From positions 65,137,101 to 65,201,100 of the forward strand of contig NC_080428.1 of assembly GCF_029873635.1 (NCBI RefSeq): 64,000 bases of DNA, read 5' to 3'. Within the stretch, counting starts at the first letter, position 1, and every line of letters starts with the position of its first letter. The notes below the pieces were generated by a model. That model searched no databases. It saw only the letters and a list, made by a program, of their open reading frames with translations, and was not told where the DNA came from. Source of the stretch: Malania oleifera (taxonomy: Eukaryota > Streptophyta > Magnoliopsida > Santalales > Ximeniaceae). This document shows, piece by piece, positions 1 through 11,160 of this stretch. A program made the position numbers and the translations under genes.

Positions 1-2148
1 ACCTTACTCAGTAAGCCCTCAGGTAGGGAGTTTTACTTCTCCTCATTTATTTATATTATTAACTCACACTATTTCTTCCCTTATTTTCTTTCATTGCATT
101 TCCATTTTCATTGCATTTCCATTCTCATCTAGCTTATGAGTGTCCTTGTTAACCAATTTACTCGTGTCTGTAACTCATGGCTGCCATGAGGATATTCACT
201 ATGTCATGCTTCACCCCATGGTCAGGGTTTTGCGATCTGAAGGCTGAATCTAACCGCAGTTGGTCGACTCAGTTAGATCAAAATATCATATCACATATCC
301 CGTATCTGTAGTACAATTGGTCGGTCTATAGCCCTAATTCGGACTTAAGGGGTACAACAACTTTACTATATAACTCATTCGACTGTCACGCCACACGCTC
401 CATGAGTCTGTGTGGTTGCACTAACACCACTAGCAATGATATCGTGTTCAATAACACAATCGATCATTAGGATTTCCATATCCATCCATCAGGGCTATCA
501 TTACCACATACCCACAATCATTATGCGATATTGGCATTTCATCAATCATATTTCCAATGATCCCATTGCAGCTTTCGCACTTTGCAATGTTCACATTTCC
601 CAGTATACTCATTTCAATATTTACATTTCAGTATTCATATTTCAACCCCCACATTTCAATGTTCATATTGCAGAATTTACATTGCAATATTCCCACATTT
701 CAAAATTCATTTCATAGTAATATATATATCTTTTCACAATCATTTCATTCTCATGTTAGCATATAACTCATTTCACGTTTTTCAATACTTCTCAACATAC
801 TCAAATCAGTATTCATACTTTCCTAATTTCATAAAAATCATTTCTATATACGTATTTATATATCAATTTCATCATTTCCAACAAGCATATCGATAGTTCT
901 CATTTTATCATTTTCTTAGAAAATACTCCTCATCAAATTTCACATTTTTCAATATACATCATAAGCCACATAATTTTCATCTAATATTTATAATATACTA
1001 ATTTCACAGGGAAAGATATTATAGCTTCATTTTTCACATTTTCATTCAATCAATAATATCAAAAATACTGCTATAATTTATTCCCCTTACCTGACTTACT
1101 GAGAGTCTCGTTAAAATCCAAATCCTACGCCCCTGGCGCCCGAAACTCAAATCTTGTAATTCGCGTTTTCCCCGGATTAATTAACTCATTTCCTAAAATA
1201 ATACCCATATAACCTTCCTTAAGCTCCATATACTCCAAATTAACATTTAAACTAATATTTAACACTCTAACTGGGTCCCAATGTAACGTCCCTCAATTTC
1301 TTAACATAAAATATCACATACTAAATAAAATGGTCAACCCGAACCCGTGGGTAGCGGGGACACCTGTCATACACAGCGGAAAACCTAGCAGCAGTACACA
1401 TAAAATCTCAAACATCCAGTCATAAAATATAATACCAGAGCATTCTATACATCCTCACATACATCCAAATATCTCTAGGGTCAAACACAAAATAACTCTG
1501 ACACTATTACAAAATCTTACCCTTCTCATAGGGTAATCTCACTAGCTCAACGGCGGCCCTGACCCGCCAGTCTCTCAGGAGCTCCTGAAAAATTAATTAA
1601 GTTTGGGGGTAAGACACTTCTCAGTAAGGGAAAATAAACTAAATACAGCTGTGTGGCAACATGAATATTTAATGCATTTGTACGTATACAGTACATTTCA
1701 TAATTCTATAAACATAATCATATCGTACTGGGTAAACATATATTTTCACATCTGTTAACAAATCATATCATATATAAAGTCATCTGTTATAACTGTAGTA
1801 CTGAAAACAAACCCAGGATGAATAGCTAGCTGGTGTCATGTATTACCCCCCATGACGGATTGTGCAGCCCGAAGGCGGGACCCGACAATGGCTGGCAGAC
1901 CACTGCCGAATCAAATATGTCTGTAAGTACGATGAGCCCGCCACACCCTGGTCCGGACTGCCAGGTGGACGTCCACACTCTACTGAAAGCCACATCGACT
2001 ATCCATCTCCCATCCCCTCGTGGGACGATAGCACTAATAAGGCCTCGTGCCAAAATGAACCCATAGCTACGGTACCGAGCTCCTGGTCTGAACTAAACTA
2101 ACATCCTGGTTGTGAAAACATATAATACATGATCATACGTAACATCAT

Positions 2149-2370
2149 TACGGCCTCGTGCCGAAAACATAGATACGGCCTCGCGCCGAAATCATACATA
2201 TGGCCTCGCGCCAAAATCATAGTAAATATGGCCTTGCGCCAATAATATAAATACGGCCTCGTGCCGATAGCATAGATTCGGCCTCGTGCCGATAACATAA
2301 ATACATGGCCTCGCGCCAATAACATAAATACGGCCTCGTGCCGATAACATAAATATATGGCCTCGCGCCA
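2149..2370. repeat. Minisatellite of nine GGCCTCGYGCC hairpin units
   Basis: Nine units of about 22-27 bp, each with a core such as CGGCCTCGTGCCG or TGGCCTCGCGCCA followed by an AT-rich spacer. Each core is a short inverted repeat (GGC...GCC). The outer base is C with G or T with A in all nine units, so pairing is kept. A tenth, diverged copy lies near 2040. It lies inside the solo LTR at 1282-3785. Confidence 0.9.
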
Positions 2371-2958
2371 AAATTGTTTCAGGTATATATATACTGAAAA
2401 TACATCATTTATCACAACATAACTCATATTTCCATAAATGCTTGGTTCGTAAAATCTTTCACATCATAATACATTTCACATAAAATAATATTCATGCCAC
2501 ACATATGCTGTTAAAAGTCATACTTCATATTCTAAAATCGTGAATTTCTTACATCTCATACATACATATACATTTTAATCATCATAGCAGTATTTTCCCA
2601 ATCGTACATTTCATTCGAAATACACAATATAACATATGTTTTTCTGAAAATAAATTTACTCATAATCAATAATAATTTGTATGGAAAATTACTGTTTTAG
2701 TTTATTCCCTTACCTGACTATTAAGAAATTCCTTAGGACCCAAAATTTCACGCCCTTGGCGCCCGAAATATAATTCCTGCAATTTATAGTTTCCCCCGAT
2801 TAATTAATTTATTTCTCCACAATAATACTTATCTAGCTTCCCTAGGCTCCAAATACCTCAAATTAATATTTAAACTATTATTTAATATGCCTACTTAATT
2901 TTTTCAAATTTTGCCTGCGGGTCCCAAAATTATACCCGCGGCGCTCACCCGAACCCTA

Positions 2959-3078
2959 AATTTCAGAAATCTTACTTCAGTCTCAGATGCTTAATATTTT
3001 AGCATTTTTAAATTAATGAATTTCAGAAATCTTACTTCAGTCTCAGATGCTTAATATTTTAGCATTTTTAAATTAATG
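2959..3078. repeat. Perfect 60-bp tandem duplication
   Basis: 2959-3018 and 3019-3078 appear identical by eye (each contains 'tcttacttcagtctcagatg'). The lack of differences suggests a recent slippage or an assembly duplication inside the solo LTR. Confidence 0.95.
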
Positions 3079-3542
3079 CTAATTAATTAAAAATAAGCCC
3101 CTTAATAATCGTCGTACCCCAAATTTGGAGTTTTGGCCCGACACCCCCACGAGAATTCCGTCCCACTAGACTTGTAGAGAATCATCCCTAGATTCTCGTG
3201 GTGGTGTCCGTTCGTCAATTGGGCTTATATTTTGCAAGAAATTAAAGAAAAATGGGGAAATGGCTTACCCTAGGGAAAACGCTTACGCCGCTCCTATCAC
3301 CGATCCGCTTCGGTAGAAATGACGGCAGCAGCGAATGGAGTCCAGTGGTATCTTCAGATTTTCGATCGGGCAAAAATCCGTCACGAAATCAAGGAGAGAG
3401 GGAGAGAGAACGTGAGGAGAGAGAAAAAGTTCTGAGAGTTGCAGGTCAAAAGATAAATAAATAAATAAAGAAGAAGAAGAATAAGAAGAAGAAGAAAAAA
3501 AAGTAACTTGAATCTCCTGAAGCTTGCTGAAGCTTTAGGAGG

Positions 3543-3543
<1 letters not shown>

Positions 3544-3586
<43 letters not shown>
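3544..3586. repeat. (TAA)n microsatellite
   Basis: About 14 uninterrupted ATA/TAA units, followed by AT-rich low-complexity sequence to about 3770, near the minus-strand start of the solo LTR. Confidence 0.95.
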
Positions 3587-4432
3587 TATTTAATTAATAA
3601 TAATAATATATTTTATTAATAAATAAAAATAAATTTTAATTAATTTTTTTTTCTTTTTTTTTCTTTTTCTTTTTAAATCTGATCAATTAATTAATTAATT
3701 TTTTATTTTTTTTTATTTTATTATTTTTTTTTTTTTTGGAAATCAATCCACTAATATTTTATATTTCTTTTTTTGGGTTTTTACACCCAAAATTACACCC
3801 GTGGCGCTTACCCGAACCTTGAATTCAATAACCCTAATTCAACCTTAGAATGCCCAATATTCTAACATTTATAATTCTATATTAATTAAATAATAACTAG
3901 CCCCTTAATAATCCTCTTATCCTAATTTTGGGGTTATGCCTACGACGACCTCACGAGAAATCCACTCCAGTAGACTTGTAATGAATCATCTCGGTGGTGT
4001 CTGATCGTCAATGAGGCTTAATATTTACAAAAAATTGAGGTAAAAGTGACAATTTAACTTACTCCAAGAGATATGCCTATACCGCTTCTACGAAAATTCG
4101 CTCCGATAAAAATGACGGTGACGGAGAATGGAGCCTAGCGGGATTTTCTAATTTTCAATCGGACGAATATCAGTTGAAAAATTGAGGAGAGTGGGAGAAA
4201 GAATGAAGGAGACGAAAGGAGAGATGGCATGAGAAGCAAAGTGGGGGCGTTCTGCTTCTTCAAAAATTTTGAAATCCTGAAGCTTCTTTGAATATATATA
4301 TAATATTACTTAATTCATAAGTCTTATTATTTAATTAATTTATTTATTATTCAATTTAATTTTAAATCTTAAATTATTTATTTATTTATTTATTTTTACA
4401 TTCCCAAACATATCATTTTCTAGGGCATTACA

Positions 4433-6140
4433 TTCTTCCCTCCTTATAAAAATTTCGTCCTCGAAATTTATTGAATAGAACCCCAAGTAAAACTCATCAC
4501 TAACCTAACAAGTTTTGAGTTAATCTTGTAAATCACCCTATTAGAATTGGTAACTAACATAAATCGATGGATTATACATTTTGTCCTAATACATCTTGCT
4601 TCAGCACCAACACTCGACAACTTCAATTTTTACCTCGAGTTTTCCAAAGATCTAACACTAACGTAACCTTAGAATAATTAATAAATAACTATCCTTTGAT
4701 TATGACATGGCCCAAAAATTTTGTATTAGTTGTCCAGAACCCACATTTCTTGTTTTGTATATAATTGATGCTCCCATAATATTTGTAAAATTAATCGCAA
4801 ATGTTGTTCATACTTTTCCTGAGTGTTTGAATACCCCAATAATCATCCATAAAAATTACAATAAATTGATCCAAGTATGATGGAATGACTTGATTCATTA
4901 TATCTATGAAAATGCAAGGTGCATTGATAACCCCAATTGGTAACACTAGAAACTTATAGTGACCTTACTGTGTACTCAATTTTGTCTTTGGGATGCATAA
5001 TTCCCAAATCTTAATTAGTGATAATTTAATTGCAAATCAATTTTAAAAAAAATTGGGATTTTACCACTTAATCAAATAATCCAACAATATCTGAAAGTCA
5101 ATACCAATTTCAACTGTAATGTGATTCAACTTCCAATGATCAATGTATAACCCCGAGTCCCCATTATGTCTCTTAATAAATAACACAGGTGCAACCTATA
5201 ATGATATACTAGGTCGAACAAATTCCTTGTCAAGGAAATCTTCTAGTTGCACCTTAGGTTGCCTTAGTTCAATTGATGTCATTCTTTTGGAAGCAATCGA
5301 CGCAGGCTCCGTTCCTAGCACCAAATCAATGTTAAATTCAATTTCCTCTTGGGGGTAGCTCTGATAATTAATTTGAGAAGAATATCTAAAAATTTATTAC
5401 CTATGGGTAAAGAAGTTGGGATTCGTTAACTCGTATATTTCTTTCATTGCTCCTACAAACCCCAAACATGTGCCCAAATTCTATCATTTCACTAGCACTC
5501 AAGATGTCAAGTATGAGAGGTTGTTAGTTGGAAAGAAAACTCTCACTCCATTTGGATTTATGAGTACTATTTTCTTTTAAAAACAAACAACTAGATGAAT
5601 GATCAATAGATAACCACCAATGGTTAGCCTCATCTTTAAACAGAGAACTTGTAATAGTGACTTATACTCATCAAGAACTATATTTTCTAGTACATCTCAG
5701 ACAAGGATGTGTAATCATTTACCCGTTAGATCAATTGTATAAAAGGCACTTCAAAACTCTCACCATAACTTTGTAATTCGTTTGAGTAAAAATTATATGA
5801 ACTCCCAAACATTCCCTGAAATTCTAATCACCCAATTTCTTTTCAATGTCAAACTAATGCATGGGCTTACACTTTTAAATCAAGGTAAGGTATCATTTCC
5901 CTACCAAACTAGTTCCTAGATTTTTTTTTTCATTGCTTCCAACATTTTTAAGATTCCACTTCTAGCATATGTTGGCAAATGTTGAATATCAAAATATAGT
6001 TGGAAAATATCCTTAATGAAAAACAAGGATTGCAATTATGGCAAGTCTAAGTCCTGGTATACTGACTCAAGCCAACCCTAACCTTGCTCCAGTGACTAGA
6101 CAAATATGCAATAAACACGTGTCTTGGTTTTTCGATATTA
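4433..6140 (-). pseudogene. Decayed gypsy pol remnant (reverse transcriptase)
   Basis: Read on the minus strand, about 5360-4700 gives degenerate gypsy reverse transcriptase: a stretch like the pre-RT 'EIEFNIDLV..G' segment, then 'APVLFIK', then 'HYKFLVLPIGVINAP' and 'LDQFIVIFMDD', which correspond to the [16 protein letters not shown] and YLDQF..VFIDD motifs. Stops and frame changes are frequent. No RNase H or integrase is recognisable between the RT and the LTR end at 4432, so the 3' half of pol has been deleted. 5400-6140 holds nothing I can identify. It may belong to the element whose gag lies at 18.7-21.2 kb, but both pieces contain the RT amino terminus, so they are not simply two halves of one copy. 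Confidence 0.65.
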
Positions 6141-6145
6141 AATAC

Positions 6146-7939
6146 AGTAAGAACTCGACCCGAGAATTTTGGATTAAATAAATGAGAAAAGGGGAAGGAA
6201 TTTAAAAAGGTGAAAATAGCAGGGCTCGTCGACGAGGCTCCTTTTCTCGTCGACGTAGCCCCTTCTAATTCAAAGGTTCGTCGATGAGTGAATACCAAGA
6301 GATTTTGGGAATTCCAAAATCTCGAGCTCATCGACGAGGCCACGCTATCGTCGATGAACGTCCCTCTTCTGCTCGTCGAAGAGTGCTCCAATTCGTCGAT
6401 GAGGCTGGCCGAGTCGAAGGTCTATAAGTTGAATTTTCATTTGCTTAATGGTTAAGAAACATAAAAATCCTCTCTCTTTCCCTAGAACTTGAACCACTCT
6501 CTCTCTCTAAGGTTTCAAGTCGTATGTTACCCAAATCAACGAGTCGACGTTGCTACAAGGATTAGGAGGAGAATCTCTACAATTATAGCAGATCAGATCT
6601 TTGTTTTAAGGATTTTTGGGTTTTGTTTCAAAATTGAGGAAAGGGTCTAAATTCGTTTTCGGTTCAATAGATTTGTAATAGGTAGGGTTGTATTGAAGTT
6701 GTTCCTCAGTTTTTAGGTTTTGGGAATTCGGTTCACTATTTTGGAGCTCTTTAATTCATGTATTGATTTTCGGGGAAAGGTAAGGGGTTTATGTTTATAT
6801 TAGTTATTTTGTAATGTGAATCGGTAAAACTGTGGTTTATGAATATACGGATGTTTTGATTACTTATTTGGGAAAATCTATTGGGTGAAATTATGGGATT
6901 TTCGGGTTTACGATTTTTGGTAAAATTGGGGGTTTCGGGTATCATCTCCTTTTCTGTTGGAAAATTTTATATAGAGATGACTGTACCTTTGATTATGTTA
7001 AAATGTATTTTCAAAGTATCTGATATGAGATTATTTGTGTACCGTAGGTTGTGAGTTGTTGAAATGAGATATAGGAACAAGAGTTCCAAATTGTTTCAGG
7101 TTTTGTGAAAAAAGCTGAGTCGATTAACTATTGTAGGCTTCCAAGTCGGAATTAGCCCAAACACCGAGGATAATTGAAGGGCGTCGGCTTATCCCCGAAG
7201 GCTGAGATGTGAAGGCGGTCAGAATAATACCATAGGCGGAGAGTGTGAAATATCACTTTCTATACCGGTTGATTACCAAAGGGTGTGGGTTCACCATGTT
7301 AACATTGGTACAATGTCGTGGGAGCTTATGTTATGCCAGGTTATTAGGGGCACCGTGTAATGCGGTCGGCTTAGGTCGAAGAGTGTGCTGACACTAAATA
7401 GACCTATCATGTTTGGTGAAATATACTGGAACTATATTGTGAAAATACTGGAATTGTGAAATGTTTAAGTTTTACTGTTGAATTAACACTCATGTGTCCG
7501 CACACTAATATAATTTGTTTCTCCTTTACTGAGAGGTGTCTCACCTCTATCATACAAATGTTTTTCAGGTCCTTTGTGTAGTCGACACTAGCGCCTAGAG
7601 TTTCAGGAGCATGGTGGTTGGTTAGTATTGTCTAAGTACTTGGGTAAGTACTAATCTTAGGCCAGGTTGTCATTTTTGGGTTAGGTAGGCACCCGGGGGT
7701 ATATGTTGTATTATGAGACTAGTTCCTGGTTTTGTATAGACTCTGGTATGGTATTATGATGTAATAGGTTGAATTATTCCGTTGCGTATATTGTGTATAT
7801 AATTGTGGATAGGGTATACGTGAACCCTACATGGTCGGACCCTTACATTGTGTAGTATCATGGATGGTTGTATGATACAAGGACATGCTAGGTTACTAAA
7901 TCACACCCTGGGGCCCATTATCGGGTTCGGGACGTGACA
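6146..7939 (+). repeat. 5' LTR of the plus-strand gypsy element
   Basis: The LTR matches 16862-18736 along its length. The first base of the usual TG is mutated (AGTAAGAAC instead of TGTAAGAAC), and it ends GTGACA. Within it are a TCGTCGACGA array (6225-6405), a TATA box (6423-6428), a CT-rich leader (from 6471), a donor-like AAAG/GTAAGG at 6780 and an acceptor-like TTTTTCAG/GTCC at 7568. Confidence 0.92.
6225..6428 (+). promoter_or_regulatory. LTR promoter: TCGTCGACGA array plus TATA box
   Basis: Seven or eight copies of the palindrome TCGTCGACGA and one- or two-base variants (a perfect copy is at 6226-6235), spaced roughly 10-40 bp apart. They end just before CTATAAG (TATA at 6423-6428), and a CTCTCTC leader follows. 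The same arrangement is seen in six other LTRs here. Regulatory role is inferred from position only. Confidence 0.6.
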
Positions 7940-7940
7940 A

Positions 7941-7953
7941 CTTGGTATCAGAA
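7941..7953 (+). other. Primer-binding site (initiator tRNA-Met type)
   Basis: TTGGTATCAGAAC lies two bases after the LTR end. It is one base away from TGGTATCAGAGC, the complement of the plant initiator tRNA-Met 3' end used by most plant gypsy elements. Confidence 0.85.
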
Positions 7954-8271
7954 CTAACCAGGTTGTTAGGTCTTGTATACTTGGTTAGGCTTGATTAGGT
8001 GAACATACCAGAGTATAAGAATGTAGGGAATGGGTAGAGTAGGTCGAGGGTTGTCTTGTAGCTAGAAAGGGATTCATTGACAGTGTTCTGTGTTTTTCCT
8101 AAAATAACAATTTTAGTAAAACCACGGCAAACCATTGATGGTTTTGTGTTTGTGTGGTAGGGCAGACCTGGACCCGAGAGTCTAGAAGTTAACATTATTA
8201 TTCAGCAATGATTGTGTTAATTGTGCTATGATAGAGAAATACTAATATATTCCTATACTATTTTCATAATA

Positions 8272-9300
8272 GATCCCCAAGGATAGCAACTGGGATAGTA
8301 GCTCGGAAGGGATTGTGAGTGAAGGGTCTCCTTCTATACCTTGGGGATTAACCAGGCAGATTATGCGGGAGATCGGACGAAGTGTTAGGGGACTGGAGCG
8401 TCCACCTACAACTGCGGGTTGCACCATTGAGAAGTTCAACCGCATGCATCCTCTGACGTTTACTGGAGGGTCTGACCCGATTGTGGTAGAGAACTGGGTG
8501 CAGAAGACAGAAAAGATAGTGAAAGTTCTGCACTACACCGATAAGCAAAAAGTTCTCTATGCTACGTTCCAGCTGGCAAGGGAAGCTGAGAGATGGTGGA
8601 CGGTTGTGAGTCTGCTTTAGGAGCAGGGAGCCGATTCATCAGGGATGATGTGGGGCCGTTTTAAGGAGGTATTCTTCAAGAGATACTTCCCAGCTTCCAC
8701 TCGTGATGCAAAGGTAGACGAATTCTCGAGTCTGACCCAAGGGACCCTAATAGTGCAGAGTTATGCAGCTAGATACATCGAGCTGTCTCACTTTGTGCCA
8801 TGTATGATCGCAAACGAGTACAAAAGGACTCGGAGGTTCGAGAAAGGTCTGAGGAAGGATAGACTAGTGGGAATTCTGTAGATTCGGGAGTTTCCTATTC
8901 TGGTGAATAAAACCGCCGTGGTTGAGGCTGGTCTCTCGGAGGATAAGGTGGTACAGGATCAGAAGAAGAGGTCGGTGCCTTTTGGTGCTCATACTGGTTC
9001 TCGTCAGGGGTGGTGGAAGAAGAGGAACTATGGTTTGGGTAATCACTAGGGTACGGAACTGTAGGGTCCATAGGTGCACCGATCTCATGAGCTTTGTACC
9101 AGGTGCAACAGATGGCATGATGGTGAATACTAGCCGTTTGGGGGTAACTGTTACCGTTGTGGCAAATCGGGCCACAGGATTCGAGATTGTTGTACGCAGA
9201 TGAACGATTTGCCTACACAGAGTCAGAACCGAGGAAAGGATCAGGTACCTCGGGAAAACTTTCTAGGAAACAAAGCTCAGTCGAGGGTGTACTAGCTTGC
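8272..9300 (+). pseudogene. gag of the plus-strand gypsy element, broken by stops
   Basis: Gag is the capsid/nucleocapsid precursor. It shows the retrotransposon gag core: '[10 protein letters not shown]' near 8490, then '[10 protein letters not shown]', 'FKEVFFKRYFP' near 8660 and 'YAARYIELSHFVP'. A CCHC zinc knuckle follows (C-X2-C-X4-H-X4-C, 9149-9190, 'CYRCGKSGHRIRDC'). In-frame TAG stops interrupt it at 8618 and 8879, and several more lie between 9040 and 9130 and near 9291. Each corresponds to a CAG glutamine codon of related elements. It cannot make a full Gag protein. Confidence 0.88.
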
Positions 9301-9325
9301 TCCAGCTGATGCAGAGCATGCTGGC

Positions 9326-11160
9326 AACATGGTGACAGGTACCATGTTACTACTTTCAAATAAAGCTGTTGTTTTATTTGATTCAGGAACAATCCACTCC
9401 TTTATATTTGCAAACTTTGTGAAACTGTGTGGGGTTGAAACCCAAGTGATGGATGAGGGATTGTTTGTGGCTACACCGTTTGGGAGTGTGGTGATCTATA
9501 GGAAGATGTTAGGGAACTGTCCAGTGGTAATTTAGGGAAGGTCGCTACCAGTGAATCTGGTGGTGTATGATATTTTCAGTTTTGATGTTATATTGGGGAT
9601 GGATTGGTTATCCCCTAGTTTTGTTGTGACTAACTATCGTAGGAAAGCGGTGGTGTTTAGACCTATTGAGGAATAGGAGTATGAGTTCGTAGGATCGTGT
9701 GTGCGTTCGACGCCACATATTCTATCGGCGATCCAGGTAAGAAGGTTACTCTTGGATGGGTGTCAGAGGTATCTAACTTGTGTGGAGGAACCACCTTGGG
9801 ATGATCTGAAACTTGAAGATATTCGAGTGGTTAATGAATTTCCGGATGTATTCCCGGAAGACTTACCCGATTTACCTCTTGATCGTGAGATGGAGTTCGC
9901 TATTAAATTGCTGCCAGGCAAGGCGTCAATTTCTAAAGCTCCATATTGGATGACTCCACCTGAACTTAAAGAGTTGAAGGAGCACTTATAGGAACTACTG
10001 GATAAGGGCTTTATTAGTCCTAGTGTTTCACCCTAGGGAGCTCCAGTATTGTTCGTGAAGAAGAAAGATGGGTCAATGAGGATGTGCATTGATTACCGTG
10101 AGATCAACAAGATAATAGTGAAGAACCGATACATGTTGCCTCGTATAGATGATTTGTTTGATCAGTTGCAAGGAACGCGGGTCTTTTTGAAGATCGATCT
10201 ACGGTTAGGGTATCATCAGGTGAAAGTTAAGACCGAGGATGCTGCGGAGACTACTTTCCGAACTAGATATGGTCACTATGAGTTTCTAGTCATGCCTTTT
10301 GGGTTGACTAATGCTCCGGCAGTATTTATAGACCTGATGAATAGGGTTTTCCATGAATACCTGGACCAGTTCATAGTGGTATTCATTGACGATATTCTGG
10401 TATCCTCTAGGAGTTTGGAAGAGCATGAAAACCATTTGAGGTTGGTGCTTCAAGTATTGCGGGAAAGGAAGTTGTACGCTAAGCTGAATAAATGTGAGTT
10501 ATGGTTGAAGCAGGTCGCATTTCTAGGCCATGTCATGTTGGGAGGTGGTATCTCAGTTGATCCAGGTAAAATTGAAGCAGTGGTTGATTGGGTGAAACCA
10601 AAGAGCGTGCAGGATGTTTGGAGTTTCCTAGGACTGGTTGGGTACTATCGGCGGTTCGTTCTAAGTTATCTGGCCCTTTGACATGGTTAGCAAGGAAGGA
10701 TGTGAGATTTGATTGGACCAAAGACTGCAAGTAGAGTTTCTAGGAGTTGAAACACCGACTGGCCACTGCTTCGGTTTTAACCATCCCATCTAGGGATGGT
10801 GGTTTTGTGATTTACAGCGATGCATCTCTGAAAGGTTTGGGATGTGTGCTGATGCAATAGGGGAAAGTAATAGCTTATGCTTTTCGGGAACTCAAGGAGT
10901 ATGAGAAGAATTATCCCACGCATGATTTGGACTTGGCGGTAGTGGTGTATGCGCTAAAGATCTAGAGACACTATTTGTACGATGAATAGTGTGAGATCTT
11001 CACGGACCACATGAGCCTCAAATACTTTTTCACACAGAAGGAGTTGAACATGAGGTAGAGAAGGTGGCTAGAACTGATTAAGGACTACGATTGCACCATT
11101 AGCTATCATATAAGGAAAGCTAACGTGATAACTGATGCGTTGAGTTTGAAGTCAAAGCAC
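9326..11160 (+). pseudogene. Protease, reverse transcriptase and RNase H of the plus-strand gypsy element
   Basis: The protease has the aspartic active site 'LFDSGTIHSFI' (near 9377) and the 'VILGMDWL' flap-side segment (near 9590). The RT runs about 9830-10680 with '[17 protein letters not shown]'-type, '[16 protein letters not shown]' and the catalytic 'VFIDDILV' (10379-10402); 10049-10681 is the longest open stretch (210 aa). RNase H of the gypsy type follows to about 11160 ('YSDASLKGLGCVLMQ', '[22 protein letters not shown]'). Stops at 9533 (Q), 9674 (Q), 9989 (Q), 10034 (W) and several between 10730 and 11060 are all TAG. A frameshift lies near 10660. Confidence 0.9.

Larger units (their letters stand above)
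1282..3785 (-). repeat. Solo LTR (family X related) nested in another LTR
   Basis: The segment starts TGTAACGTCC and ends GGGTTTTTACA. It is flanked by perfect 5-bp duplications CCCAA (1277-1281 and 3786-3790). It holds no coding sequence and shares blocks with the LTR at 24797-27535 (for example the block with 'gacttgtagagaatcatcc' near 3170 and 26968), so it is a solo LTR. It carries an unusual minisatellite, a perfect 60-bp duplication and a TAA microsatellite. Donor-like site at 2713-2712 and acceptor-like site at 1586-1585, minus strand. Confidence 0.88.
1..4432 (-). repeat. 3' LTR of a family-X Ty3/gypsy element, 5' part outside window
   Basis: The stretch matches, segment by segment, the LTR at 21233-23978 from about its 700th base onward. 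It resumes after a nested insertion at 1282-3785. In minus-strand sense it begins TGTAATGCCC at 4432, and a purine-rich tract (seen on the plus strand as cttccctcctt just after 4432) precedes it, so it is the 3' LTR of a minus-strand element. The first ~700 bases on the plus strand lie outside the window. A donor-like site CAG/GTAAGG is at 1090-1089 (minus). Confidence 0.85.

Noticed and set aside
412-896. Three overlapping plus-strand frames rich in His, Phe, Ile
   Set aside because: They lie in low-complexity 'catttc' repeats of an LTR that matches 22360-22800; no protein family fits.
2098-2427. 109-codon frame over the minisatellite
   Set aside because: The repeated 'ARGH/ARPYL' text is a translation of the DNA repeat, not a protein repeat.
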